64,000 nucleotides of DNA from Aquimarina atlantica. GTDB taxonomy: Bacteria; Bacteroidota; Bacteroidia; Flavobacteriales; Flavobacteriaceae. Below the pieces are notes generated by a model. It worked only from the letters and a program-made list of their open reading frames with translations. It was not told where the DNA came from and made no database searches. Positions 19,468-27,632 of the stretch are shown here, in pieces (within the stretch, counting starts at the first letter, position 1; the number at the start of each line of letters is the position of its first letter). Where the stretch lies: NCBI RefSeq assembly GCF_000626715.1, contig NZ_AQRA01000013.1:46824-110823 (forward strand), written 5' to 3'. Position numbers and translations under genes: made by a program.

Positions 19468-19881
19468 CTAAATATACTTCCTCTCCTCTTTGGTTATAGC
19501 AACGTCATTAATACTTGCATATCTTTTTTTCATTAAACCATTTGCATCAAATTCCCACATTTCATTTCCGTAGGCTCTATACCAATCTCCTGTTTTATTC
19601 TCATACTCATATTCGAATCTTACCGCAATGCGATTATCTGTATGTGCCCAGTACTCTTTCTTTAGTTTATAGGTAAGTTCATTTTCCCATTTTTGGGTAA
19701 GAAACGTAACGATTTCATCTCTTCCTTTCAGAAACTGATCTCTGTTTCTCCATTCGCTATCTCTAGTATAGGCCAGACTAACTTTTTCTGGATTTTTTGT
19801 ATTCCAGGCGTCTTCGGCCATTTGTACTTTTTGTCTTGCTGTTTCTTCTGAAAACGGAGGTAGTGGAAATTTCTGTTCCAT
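19468..19881 (-). CDS. DUF1348 / NTF2-like (SnoaL-type) family protein
   Basis: A 137-residue soluble protein of the DUF1348 family with NTF2-like fold. Features are FSEETARQKVQMAEDAWNTK, VSLAYTRDSEWRNRDQFLKG, ELTYKLKKEYWAHTDNRIAV and ENKTGDWYRAYGNEMWEF. The catalytic role is not established; such proteins often accompany oxidative or detoxification genes. Its promoter overlaps a TetR-type operator matching that of the hydrolase gene, so the two are probably co-induced. Confidence 0.85.
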   Translation of the reverse strand: MEQKFPLPPFSEETARQKVQMAEDAWNTKNPEKVSLAYTRDSEWRNRDQFLKGRDEIVTFLTQKWENELTYKLKKEYWAHTDNRIAVRFEYEYENKTGDWYRAYGNEMWEFDANGLMKKRYASINDVAITKEERKYI

Positions 19882-19951
19882 AACAATTTGGTTTTTTTGT
19901 TGTTTATATTTTTCTATGACTAAACTTCGTATTTAACTTCTAATACGAGTA

Positions 19952-19992
19952 CAAATATAGAAATACATAGTTTTTTACCAAACGTTCGGTAA
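19952..19992 (-). promoter_or_regulatory. promoter with overlapping TetR-type operator 2
   Basis: On the minus strand TTTG (19982-19979), a 19-base spacer and TATATTTG (19959-19952) form a full Bacteroidota promoter. The -33 box lies inside the near-palindrome TTACCAAACGTTCGGTAA (19975-19992), which matches operator 1 with one changed base; that change creates the TTTG box. A repressor bound here would block the promoter directly. Confidence 0.8.
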
Positions 19993-20183
19993 TTAATTAA
20001 CTTCTTTTTAACGAATACGTGCGTATGGGTACAAAAAGACGATTTTGAATAGAAAATTAACTTTTTTAAAAGCTAAATATAATCTTAAGCCAATAAATAA
20101 TATCAAAAAAATTCTTGTTAGAATAGACATATACCTGAATGTCTTTAACTGTTCGGGAGAGTTATATTTTTAAAACCTTAATT

Positions 20184-20381
20184 ATGTTAAAAAACATTTT
20201 GAATTTAAGTGGTGCTCATAAACTAAGTAAAAATGAACAACAATCTGTTTATGGAGGTCGTCACATAGGAAATTGCCCAACATACCCCCCTGAAAGATGT
20301 GCCTTTTGTGGTGGTGGTTCATTACCCAATGGCTGTTGTCTGGGATCTCCATTAGTACATCAATGCTTAAATGATTTTTAG
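20184..20381 (+). CDS. double-glycine-leader cysteine-rich peptide precursor (bacteriocin-like)
   Basis: A 65-residue peptide. The leader MLKNILNLSGAHKLSKNEQQ followed by SVYGG matches the GG-type leaders of Bacteroidota secreted peptides, with cleavage expected after YGG (residue 25). The 40-residue core is rich in Gly and Pro and has six Cys (GNCP, RCAFC, NGCCLG, HQCL), which could form three disulfides. I start at ATG 20184 because the upstream codons do not fit a leader. No modification enzyme or peptidase-containing ABC exporter is in the window. Whether it is antimicrobial or a signal is unknown. Confidence 0.75.
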   Translation: MLKNILNLSGAHKLSKNEQQSVYGGRHIGNCPTYPPERCAFCGGGSLPNGCCLGSPLVHQCLNDF

Positions 20382-20460
20382 TAACTACTTATCCAATTAA
20401 GTAATAGGGTTTGGTTTATGTAAAGTCAAGCCCTTTTCTATATTAGATAAAACCAGAGTA

Positions 20461-21720
20461 TTAAAAATATTGCCCGATCCCAAACACAAATCCTTTGGTA
20501 GCATCATCTGTAACTCCATGCCCATAATCAATTCTAAAAATGGCATTAAAAATTCGTTTATGCATAAGACGTAAGCCCACACCAGGATATATTCTAAAAT
20601 TTTGAGAATCTCCAAAATCTCCAAAATCTCCTCCGGGATTACGCCAGCTTCCCCCATCTACAAAGACATTGCTCTGTAATACAAACCAATCTTTCTCATA
20701 CAATGTGTGTCTATACTCGGTATTAAGGACAATTACTCCCGTTCCTCGATCAATAGTATTACCAACTCCTCTAATATTAAGGTTATTATCTACTGCAAAC
20801 GGTGCAAATGGAGAATCATCATTGCTTGCTAACCCTAATCGTAGTCTAGAAGACCAATTTCCTTTTTTACCTATTCTTTTATGGTATAAAAAATCATTCC
20901 ACCCTATAAGAAAATCGGGTAAGACGTTTTCGGTACTCACCACATATTGTGCATTTAATGTACTTTTAAATCCCGATACATATTGATAATCATAATCCAG
21001 GTTATCGTATTCGTATATTAGCTTATATAATAGCTTATTTACATCAAAATCTTGGGGCACTCCTGCTTCGGTAGCTCCACGTTTGTACGTATAATCTTCA
21101 TTAAAATAATTCACCCCCAACTCAATACGATTCTGAAAATTAAATTGGTACAGTCCTAATACTTCATAGGAGGTATTATTATATTTATAATCTGCAGTAC
21201 CACTTTCGAGGAATACAGGTTCTTCGGTAGTAAGATTACTATAATTAAAGGCTACTCCTAATTTCTTGCTAAACAAAAATGGTGCTCTTAGATTTGCTCC
21301 ATAAGAGCTATAAATATCATTTTGATACAATCCTCCCAGAACTATATTTTGGCCAAATAAATTAAACTCATACAATCCTATTCTAAAAGCAAACTCATCA
21401 TTATTGGTGGTATAGAGATTGGCAGAAGGAATGATCGTAAAATTCTCTTCTATTCCATAAACAACCTCATAGCCTTCTTCTTTTTCATAAACTTCGTAAT
21501 AGGCATGTGCTATAGAAGGTAATCTTTTTAATCTTCTAATATCTTTCTCGATCTGTAAAGAATCCAAAGCCTTACCTTGCTCAATATTAGTGAGTCTGGT
21601 TATAGCAGAGGTTTTGGTCTTCTTATTTCCTTGTATACGAATTTCGGAAACCACTTTGTTTTGCCCAAAAGCAACACAAGTGGTAAAAAATATGAAAAAA
21701 ACTAGTCTAGAAAAATTCAT
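20461..21720 (-). CDS. BamA/TamA-like outer membrane protein with one POTRA domain
   Basis: A 419-residue protein with a signal peptide (MNFSRLVFFIFFTTCVAFGQ), one POTRA-like domain (VVSEIRIQGNKKTKTSAITR to about residue 100) and a C-terminal beta-barrel (NLNIRGVGNTIDRG, then ending GFVFGIGQYF with terminal Phe). The barrel motif RGVG matches the conserved RG(Y/F) loop of the Omp85 family. It is too short and POTRA-poor to be the essential BamA; an accessory assembly or secretion role is more likely. Its start overlaps the stop of the GH113-like gene by 4 bases, so they are translationally coupled. Confidence 0.85.
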   Translation of the reverse strand: MNFSRLVFFIFFTTCVAFGQNKVVSEIRIQGNKKTKTSAITRLTNIEQGKALDSLQIEKDIRRLKRLPSIAHAYYEVYEKEEGYEVVYGIEENFTIIPSANLYTTNNDEFAFRIGLYEFNLFGQNIVLGGLYQNDIYSSYGANLRAPFLFSKKLGVAFNYSNLTTEEPVFLESGTADYKYNNTSYEVLGLYQFNFQNRIELGVNYFNEDYTYKRGATEAGVPQDFDVNKLLYKLIYEYDNLDYDYQYVSGFKSTLNAQYVVSTENVLPDFLIGWNDFLYHKRIGKKGNWSSRLRLGLASNDDSPFAPFAVDNNLNIRGVGNTIDRGTGVIVLNTEYRHTLYEKDWFVLQSNVFVDGGSWRNPGGDFGDFGDSQNFRIYPGVGLRLMHKRIFNAIFRIDYGHGVTDDATKGFVFGIGQYF

Positions 21721-22718
21721 TTTTTTGTTGAGTAAAACTCTTTTATTAGTTGTTCTGAAGGTTTGTTTTGTATCGTAAATCGATTATTACGCTCTCCTCC
21801 AACTTCATTATGATTATGATACCATTTCCACAGAAATCCTCCTGCAAACCAGGGTTCATTCCAGAATTCCTGATACAAAGCGGTCAATGCATTATTTTGC
21901 CCTTCGAGATCAATTTTACCATCAAAACGGCTAGAATCCCAGGGTTCTTTTCCTGTAAAATGAACACTTCGATAACCGTATTCTGTAAATAAAACAGGTT
22001 TCTTCATTTTGGTTTGTATTGTGATAATATTATTTTTATGTTTTTGCCATCCTTTCTTAAGCTCTTCTACCGTTGGTGTTTTACTATGTGAAACCGGAAA
22101 ATACGCATCTACACCTATATAATCTAATTGATCCCAAAAGGGTGCTTTATCAAACTGATCCCAATTTTCTGCATAAGTTAATTCTCCTTTATAAACCGAT
22201 TGTATTTTAGTAATTAATTGATTCCAAAACTCGGGTCTTGTCTGAACAAACGTATGCAACTCTGTGCCGATACAAAGTATAGGAACCTGCATTTCTTCTG
22301 CCAATACTGCATAAAGCAGTATAAAATCCTCGTATGACTTTTCGAGTGTTTTCCAGTCTTTTTCAGATTTCATACTGATATTTCCTGTAAACTCTCCTCT
22401 CCACACCCAAATTTGAGGCTTTAGCATTACCTTAATCCCTCTGTCATGCAATAACTCAATCGTTTTTTTAGCTCCATCTCTTCGCTCTCCCCACCATTGC
22501 CTCTCGATATTAAAAACTACAGTTGGGGTTTCCAGATTTTTTATAAATCCAAAAGGCATCACTGCAGCCCAATTGGCATTAACTTCTACGACAGGATCAA
22601 TTTCTGCAGCAGTAATCTCCTCTGGAGCACCTACAAAACTAATTCCATTAATCTTAGGTCCTTGTCCAGCACACGTACAAAAAATAAAGGCTAACAACAG
22701 TAGAAAAATATTTTTCAT
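21717..22718 (-). CDS. glycoside hydrolase TIM-barrel protein, GH113-like
   Basis: A 333-residue exported protein (signal MKNIFLLLLAFIFCTCAGQ, with a possible lipobox at Cys 14 or 16). It resembles GH113 enzymes such as beta-mannanase: PILCIGTELHTFVQ carries the probable acid/base Glu and KPVLFTEYGYRS the probable nucleophile Glu. YIGVDAYFPVS and GGFLWKWYHNH are further barrel blocks. The substrate cannot be deduced. It belongs to a leftward group with a DUF547 protein, an outer membrane protein and a BamA-like protein. Confidence 0.83.
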   Translation of the reverse strand: MKNIFLLLLAFIFCTCAGQGPKINGISFVGAPEEITAAEIDPVVEVNANWAAVMPFGFIKNLETPTVVFNIERQWWGERRDGAKKTIELLHDRGIKVMLKPQIWVWRGEFTGNISMKSEKDWKTLEKSYEDFILLYAVLAEEMQVPILCIGTELHTFVQTRPEFWNQLITKIQSVYKGELTYAENWDQFDKAPFWDQLDYIGVDAYFPVSHSKTPTVEELKKGWQKHKNNIITIQTKMKKPVLFTEYGYRSVHFTGKEPWDSSRFDGKIDLEGQNNALTALYQEFWNEPWFAGGFLWKWYHNHNEVGGERNNRFTIQNKPSEQLIKEFYSTKK

Positions 22719-22761
22719 GCTATTTTTTTACTGCTGAAAATACAATTTTTATACTAGTATT

Positions 22762-23676
22762 CTAGAATAACGCTCTTAAACCTAGACTAAATGTTTGCCC
22801 TAATCCCTGAAAATTATTTCCTCTAACGATCTTACCAAAAGATGCTTCCAGGTTAAGAACTTTAGTAAGCTGATATTTACCTCCAAATCCTAACTGGGTG
22901 TAATCCTGATCAAAATCATTTCCTAAATCAAACAAAAAAGCCTGTTGGGCATTTACAAAAACTGTAGATTTTGAACTTGGGAAATAACTTAAAAAAGCAC
23001 TTAATGGTACAAACAAACTATTATTTGCGAATCGCTCTGATACGTTTTCGCTAGCCGGATCAGCATCTGCTGACTTTTCTCCAAAATTATATCCGAAATC
23101 TGCTTCTGTAAAAATCTGCCATTTGTTACCTCCAAAAGTTTTATCATAGAAAAATTTAGTCTCCCAGAAAAAACTTCTTTTATCTAAATAAGGTGCATTT
23201 GGTACATCTTCAAATACAGGGATATAAAATGAACTGGTAAAAGAAAAGTTTGCTATGTTTTTAAAAGGTTGTATTCGTATTGACGGTGCTATTGTAGTAA
23301 GTCCACTTCTTGCATCTGTAGTATTATCTTTAAAGCTCAATACTTCCAACGCTCCTGCTCCTCCATACGTATTTGCTCTCACCTGAAAGATAAGTCCAAC
23401 ATTTACTCTCGAATTTTTACTAATCCCCGTAAATATTTCGGTAGTATTTGTAAAAAAAGTCTGTCTGTCTATAGTTACCGATTTAGATCCCGAATCAGTT
23501 TGTTCTGTTTGTGTATATATACTATTAAAAAATTTAATATCCCATTGCCCTTTCTTTAAAAGTTTTGAAGGTGTAAACTCTTGAATATTTGATTTTCCTG
23601 AATCCTCATCCTGCGCAAATCCTATAGCTAGTACAAAAAGACTTATTGTTGTTATTAGTATTCTTTTGGTTTTCAT
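22762..23676 (-). CDS. outer membrane beta-barrel protein, transporter-like
   Basis: A 304-residue protein with a signal peptide (MKTKRILITTISLFVLAIGFAQ). The remainder alternates short beta-strands and ends LGLRALF with an aromatic terminal residue, as in outer membrane barrels. QEFTPSKLLKKGQWDIKFFNSIYT is a Bacteroidota block at the N terminus. It may form a pore or transporter. It lies 44 bases before the GH113-like gene and 107 bases after a DUF547 gene, on the same strand. Confidence 0.8.
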   Translation of the reverse strand: MKTKRILITTISLFVLAIGFAQDEDSGKSNIQEFTPSKLLKKGQWDIKFFNSIYTQTEQTDSGSKSVTIDRQTFFTNTTEIFTGISKNSRVNVGLIFQVRANTYGGAGALEVLSFKDNTTDARSGLTTIAPSIRIQPFKNIANFSFTSSFYIPVFEDVPNAPYLDKRSFFWETKFFYDKTFGGNKWQIFTEADFGYNFGEKSADADPASENVSERFANNSLFVPLSAFLSYFPSSKSTVFVNAQQAFLFDLGNDFDQDYTQLGFGGKYQLTKVLNLEASFGKIVRGNNFQGLGQTFSLGLRALF

Positions 23677-23782
23677 TATTGCTTTTTTTTACATAAGTAT
23701 CCTCTTTCAAAGCAGCTTTGATATAAAAAACTTTGATAAAAATTCTTATTTATTGTTAAAGATTATTTTGAAATAATTGTGA

Positions 23783-24493
23783 TTATTTAGTTTGATTTAA
23801 GCTCCAATCATAGGAGTAATATGATACTTTGGCTTTTGCCGGAATTTTCTCTTTTCGGAATTTATTTACAAAATCTACTTCTGATCCATTCTGAGTAAAA
23901 TCTACCTTATACCATTCAAAAATTTGTGATAATTGTACTTTATTTCCCTTCACTTTAATAAAATTAGGGTTATTTAAAGCTTTTACTGTTTGTCGTTGCA
24001 ATTGATCTTCTAATGTTGACGGTTTATAAGCAGAGGGGATAATAGGGGGACAACCTAGACCTGCACAAACTAACACAAAGTGAAATCGAGCTTCCTTAGG
24101 GAAATTTTTGCGAAGGATCTTATTTTCCAGATCATTAAGTGTTGTTTTTTTGCCTCCTAATACATACGTAGTTTTATCAAAAAACCCTTTAATATCTAAT
24201 GGTGATTTTGTTGGGTATTTATCTACTATCCCTTTTATTACTGCCAAGTTATACGCATTAATATAAAAAGCCTGATAGGTTTTAACATCACTTATTGTAA
24301 CCTTTACATTCGCAGCTATTTTTAATAACTCTTCTAACGAAGATGGGTCTTTTTTTATGGTTTTATAATTCACTCTCCCATTAGATACATAGGTTTTAAA
24401 AAAGCTATCTGCTTTAGTAAAAAATGCTGTACTACTTTGCGAAAACCCAAATTGAATTGAGAGAAGAACTAATAGAATTGTTATTTTTTTCAT
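23783..24493 (-). CDS. DUF547 domain protein, exported
   Basis: A 236-residue exported DUF547 protein (signal MKKITILLVLLSIQFGFSQ). Family blocks: YQAFYINAYNLAVIKGIVDKYP, LNDLENKILRKNFPKEARFHFVLVCAGLGCPP, QIFEWYKVDF. It is more distant than the pair at 14.7-16.7 kb: NCASISCP is here VCAGLGCPP, keeping both Cys. It is the first gene of the four-gene leftward operon. Confidence 0.88.
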   Translation of the reverse strand: MKKITILLVLLSIQFGFSQSSTAFFTKADSFFKTYVSNGRVNYKTIKKDPSSLEELLKIAANVKVTISDVKTYQAFYINAYNLAVIKGIVDKYPTKSPLDIKGFFDKTTYVLGGKKTTLNDLENKILRKNFPKEARFHFVLVCAGLGCPPIIPSAYKPSTLEDQLQRQTVKALNNPNFIKVKGNKVQLSQIFEWYKVDFTQNGSEVDFVNKFRKEKIPAKAKVSYYSYDWSLNQTK

Positions 24494-24744
24494 CCTTTAC
24501 CTTATTGATCAGTTCTATCAAAAAACTGAATTTATCGTATTTTAAATTGTTAAAATTTACCTTGGTAATGGGCATTCAGTCGAATGGAAAATCATCAACT
24601 TACAAACAATTTTAGATTTTATTTTTCCAAATAGCTTCCCAACTATAAGCATAAATGTATCCTGATTCTTTTATAATCAAGAAATCAGGACATACATCAT
24701 CGCCCACCTATTTAAATTCGCCGTTCAACAAAAAAACCAAAATC

Positions 24745-26022
24745 ATGATAGTACCAACACAAAAAAAATGGGTGTGTAGTTGTATTGCATTAGTAACACT
24801 TACCCTCTCCTTACAAGCGCAGGAAGTTATTATTCCTGATGCCCGATTTAAAAGAGCATTACTCGAAGATCATAATATTGACACCAATAACAACGGCAAA
24901 ATAGAAGTTAGCGAAGCCCAGGCATATGCGCAGCATATATTTGTCTCCGGAAGTCAAATATCTAATCTTAAAGGTATAGAAGCTTTTAAAAACATTAATA
25001 GCTTATCAATTAGCAAAACTAGAATCAGAGAAATCGATCTTAGTAAAAACACAAAATTAATAGCATTGTTTTTCTATAAAAACTATAAAGTGACCGATTT
25101 AGACCTTAGCAAAAATACTAAATTAGAAAGTATAAGATGTAGCCGAAATAACCTAGAATCACTAACAATACTCAGCCGTGACTTAACTTTACTAGACTGT
25201 AGCTATAATAAGTTAAGCAAACTGTTTTTACCTAACAGTAGGAAAGTACAAGAACTGAATTGTCATAACAATAGGATAACCGAACTAAAACTAAGCAGAC
25301 AAAAAGAATTAAAAACGTTGAATTGCCAATATAATAAATTAACACAATTAGATATAAATAACAGTACTAAATTAGAGGGATTATATTGTTCTAATAACAA
25401 ATTAAAAAGCTTAAACACAAGCAAATACACTAAACTAGTTTACTTGTATACTTCCTTTAATAATCTAACAAGTCTAAATGTAAGTAAGAATACTAAATTG
25501 AAACAATTACGTTGTCATAGTAATAAGCTAAAGAGTTTAGATGTAAGTAAAAACACTACTTTGGAGATTTTAACATGTAACAGCAATAATCTAACTAACC
25601 TGATAGCATCCAATAACAGTAAATTAGATTATATGAATGCTCGATACAATTCTATTGATTGTATCGTAGGACATCCTGCAAATGGAGCTACATGGCTAAA
25701 AGATCCTGAAACAGAATTTTGCCCAGAAAAATCCAGAGTTATTTCCAGAACAGCAAAAAAAGAAGGTCTTTATCAAAAAGAGATCACAACGTATCCTAAC
25801 CCAGTTCAAAACATACTGTACATACAAACTGGCCAGGTAGAAAAATCATCTGTAACCATAGCATTAACATCTCTAAATAATGGGAGAAGTAGTACCCAAA
25901 AACATATCCCAAATAACAAAGGTGTAGTTTCTATTAATATGAGTGCTTACAAAACAGGATTGTATACTATAAAAATAATAACCAAAGATCGAGTGATCAC
26001 TCGTAAAATAGTAAAGCAATAA
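24745..26022 (+). CDS. leucine-rich repeat protein with T9SS sorting domain
   Basis: About 425 residues: signal peptide (KKWVCSCIALVTLTLSLQAQ, near residues 7-26), an EF-hand-like segment (NIDTNNNGKIEVSEAQA), then about ten short repeats of the form LxxLDxSxNTKL / LxCSxNxL to residue 310, and a C-terminal type IX secretion sorting domain (EITTYPNPVQNILYIQ to TRKIVKQ). It is predicted to be secreted and attached to the cell surface. I start at ATG 24745, which places the signal peptide at the N terminus. Ligand unknown; a Rho-independent terminator follows. Confidence 0.88.
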   Translation: MIVPTQKKWVCSCIALVTLTLSLQAQEVIIPDARFKRALLEDHNIDTNNNGKIEVSEAQAYAQHIFVSGSQISNLKGIEAFKNINSLSISKTRIREIDLSKNTKLIALFFYKNYKVTDLDLSKNTKLESIRCSRNNLESLTILSRDLTLLDCSYNKLSKLFLPNSRKVQELNCHNNRITELKLSRQKELKTLNCQYNKLTQLDINNSTKLEGLYCSNNKLKSLNTSKYTKLVYLYTSFNNLTSLNVSKNTKLKQLRCHSNKLKSLDVSKNTTLEILTCNSNNLTNLIASNNSKLDYMNARYNSIDCIVGHPANGATWLKDPETEFCPEKSRVISRTAKKEGLYQKEITTYPNPVQNILYIQTGQVEKSSVTIALTSLNNGRSSTQKHIPNNKGVVSINMSAYKTGLYTIKIITKDRVITRKIVKQ

Positions 26023-26058
26023 AAGAAGTATTATAAATACAGGGTAAACAAAAAAAGT

Positions 26059-26100
26059 AAAACTGCCTGAGAAGCTTTTCTCAGGCAGTTTTTTATTTTA
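26059..26100 (+). terminator. Rho-independent terminator after the LRR gene
   Basis: A perfect 15-bp stem (26059-26073 with 26078-26092; core ACTGCCTGAGAA) with loop GCTT, followed by a T-rich run. It lies 37 bases after the LRR stop. Confidence 0.93.
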
Positions 26101-26269
26101 CCAAAAACACATCTCCCTCGTTCGATATAAAGTGGTAACCCTTACAAAACCGTTAGTTTTTAGATTCATTCTAAATTAATCCAGCTATTTAAGTTCTTAT
26201 ATTTATATACGACTTACTGACCGAAGTGTTCACTTCTTAGTAAATATTGACAACCTACAATTATCGTTT

Positions 26270-27577
26270 ATGGAACACATTGCAATTATCGGAAATGGAA
26301 TTTCAGGAGTTACTGCTGCCAGGCATATACGTAAAATGTCTGATAAGAGAATTACTATCATTTCTGCCGAGACCGATTATTTCTTTTCGCGTACTGCTCT
26401 TATGTACATTTATATGGGACATATGAAATTTGAACATACGCAACCTTATGAAAACTGGTTTTGGAAAAAAAACAGAATCGAACTTAAAAATGGTTTTGTT
26501 TCCGAAGTTAATCACCAGGCTAATGAGCTTGTATTTGCGAGTGGAGAAACTATGAGCTATGACAAACTGATTATTGCAGTAGGTTCTAAACCTAATAAAT
26601 TTGGTTGGCCAGGTCAGGATCTCGATGGGGTTATGGGTATGTACCACAAACAAGACCTTGAAAATTTAGAAAAACATGCCCCCAATAATCAAGTGTGCAA
26701 ACGTGCCGTAATTGTTGGAGGAGGATTAATCGGTATCGAATTAGCAGAAATGCTTCATTCTCGTAATATACCAGTTACATTTTTGGTACGCGAAAATAGT
26801 TTTTGGAATGCCGTCCTACCTGCCGGTGAAAGCGGGATGATTAATAGACATATCCAAAATCATCATATTGATCTTAGACTAGGCGTAAACCTAAAAGAAA
26901 TAGTTGCTGATGATAACGGCAAAGTCAAAGCTATAGTCGTACAAGAAACAGGAGAAGTTATTGATTGCAATGTCGTTGGATTAACCCCAGGTGTGTCTCC
27001 TAATGTAGACTTTCTAAAAGATTCTGGTATCGAACTGGGTCGAGGTGTAAAAGTGAATAGATTTCTCGAAACCAATATCCCTAATATTTATGCTATTGGT
27101 GATTGTGCAGAACAACATGAAGCCATAGGAAATCGCCGTCCTATTGAAGCCGTTTGGTATACCGGTCGTATGATGGGAGAAACATTAGCACAAACTATCT
27201 GCGGAAACAGAACCGAATACAAACCCGGACATTGGTTTAATAGTGCCAAATTTCTTGATATCGAATATCAAACCTATGGTTGGGTATTTGGTAAACCCAA
27301 AGAATATGAACAGCAGTTTCATTGGATACACGAGGATGATACCAAGTGCATTACAGTATCCTATCATAAAGAAACCTCAGAATTTTTAGGAATCAATACA
27401 TTCGGAATCAGAATGAGACACGAAGTTTTTGATCGTTGGCTTACCGAAAAAAGAGATGTGAATTATGTGATGCAACATCTTGCTGAAGCCAATTTTGATC
27501 CAGAATTCTATTCGGCCTATGAGTCTGATATTCTTTCGGCTTATAACAAATCACAGCTTCAAACCAAAACCGTTTAA
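26270..27577 (+). CDS. NAD(P)/FAD-dependent oxidoreductase
   Basis: A 435-residue flavoprotein of the pyridine-nucleotide-disulfide oxidoreductase type. The FAD site IAIIGNGISGVTAARHI is at residues 4-20, the NAD(P) site AVIVGGGLIGIELAEML near 145-161, and IYAIGDCAEQ near 270. No CxxxxC redox disulfide is seen, so it resembles rubredoxin or ferredoxin reductases. The next gene is a membrane polyferredoxin only 55 bases on, and the pair probably passes electrons between NAD(P)H and the membrane iron-sulfur protein. The electron partner is inferred. Confidence 0.87.
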   Translation: MEHIAIIGNGISGVTAARHIRKMSDKRITIISAETDYFFSRTALMYIYMGHMKFEHTQPYENWFWKKNRIELKNGFVSEVNHQANELVFASGETMSYDKLIIAVGSKPNKFGWPGQDLDGVMGMYHKQDLENLEKHAPNNQVCKRAVIVGGGLIGIELAEMLHSRNIPVTFLVRENSFWNAVLPAGESGMINRHIQNHHIDLRLGVNLKEIVADDNGKVKAIVVQETGEVIDCNVVGLTPGVSPNVDFLKDSGIELGRGVKVNRFLETNIPNIYAIGDCAEQHEAIGNRRPIEAVWYTGRMMGETLAQTICGNRTEYKPGHWFNSAKFLDIEYQTYGWVFGKPKEYEQQFHWIHEDDTKCITVSYHKETSEFLGINTFGIRMRHEVFDRWLTEKRDVNYVMQHLAEANFDPEFYSAYESDILSAYNKSQLQTKTV

Positions 27578-27584
27578 AAAACAT

Positions 27585-27617
27585 AAACCTTGAAGGTTTT
27601 GAAAACCTTCAAGGTTT
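27585..27617. repeat. palindromic hairpin between oxidoreductase and polyferredoxin genes
   Basis: AAACCTTGAAGGTTTT is followed after one base by its exact reverse complement. It lies 8 bases after one stop and 16 bases before the next start. The form resembles the one at 37805-37837 and palindromes frequent in Bacteroidota intergenic DNA. It may attenuate transcription or protect mRNA. Confidence 0.75.
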
Positions 27618-27632
27618 GAAAAAAAATATACG

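Noticed and set aside
20397..20657. Leucine/glutamate-rich open frame on the minus strand (ILEILEILKILEYIL)
   Set aside because: It is a shifted frame of the BamA-like gene over a GGDFGDFGDSQNF repeat; the barrel protein reading is far better supported.
24745..26022. LRR region as a DNA repeat array or CRISPR
   Set aside because: The periodicity is that of protein repeats with varied codons; there are no identical repeats separated by unique spacers.
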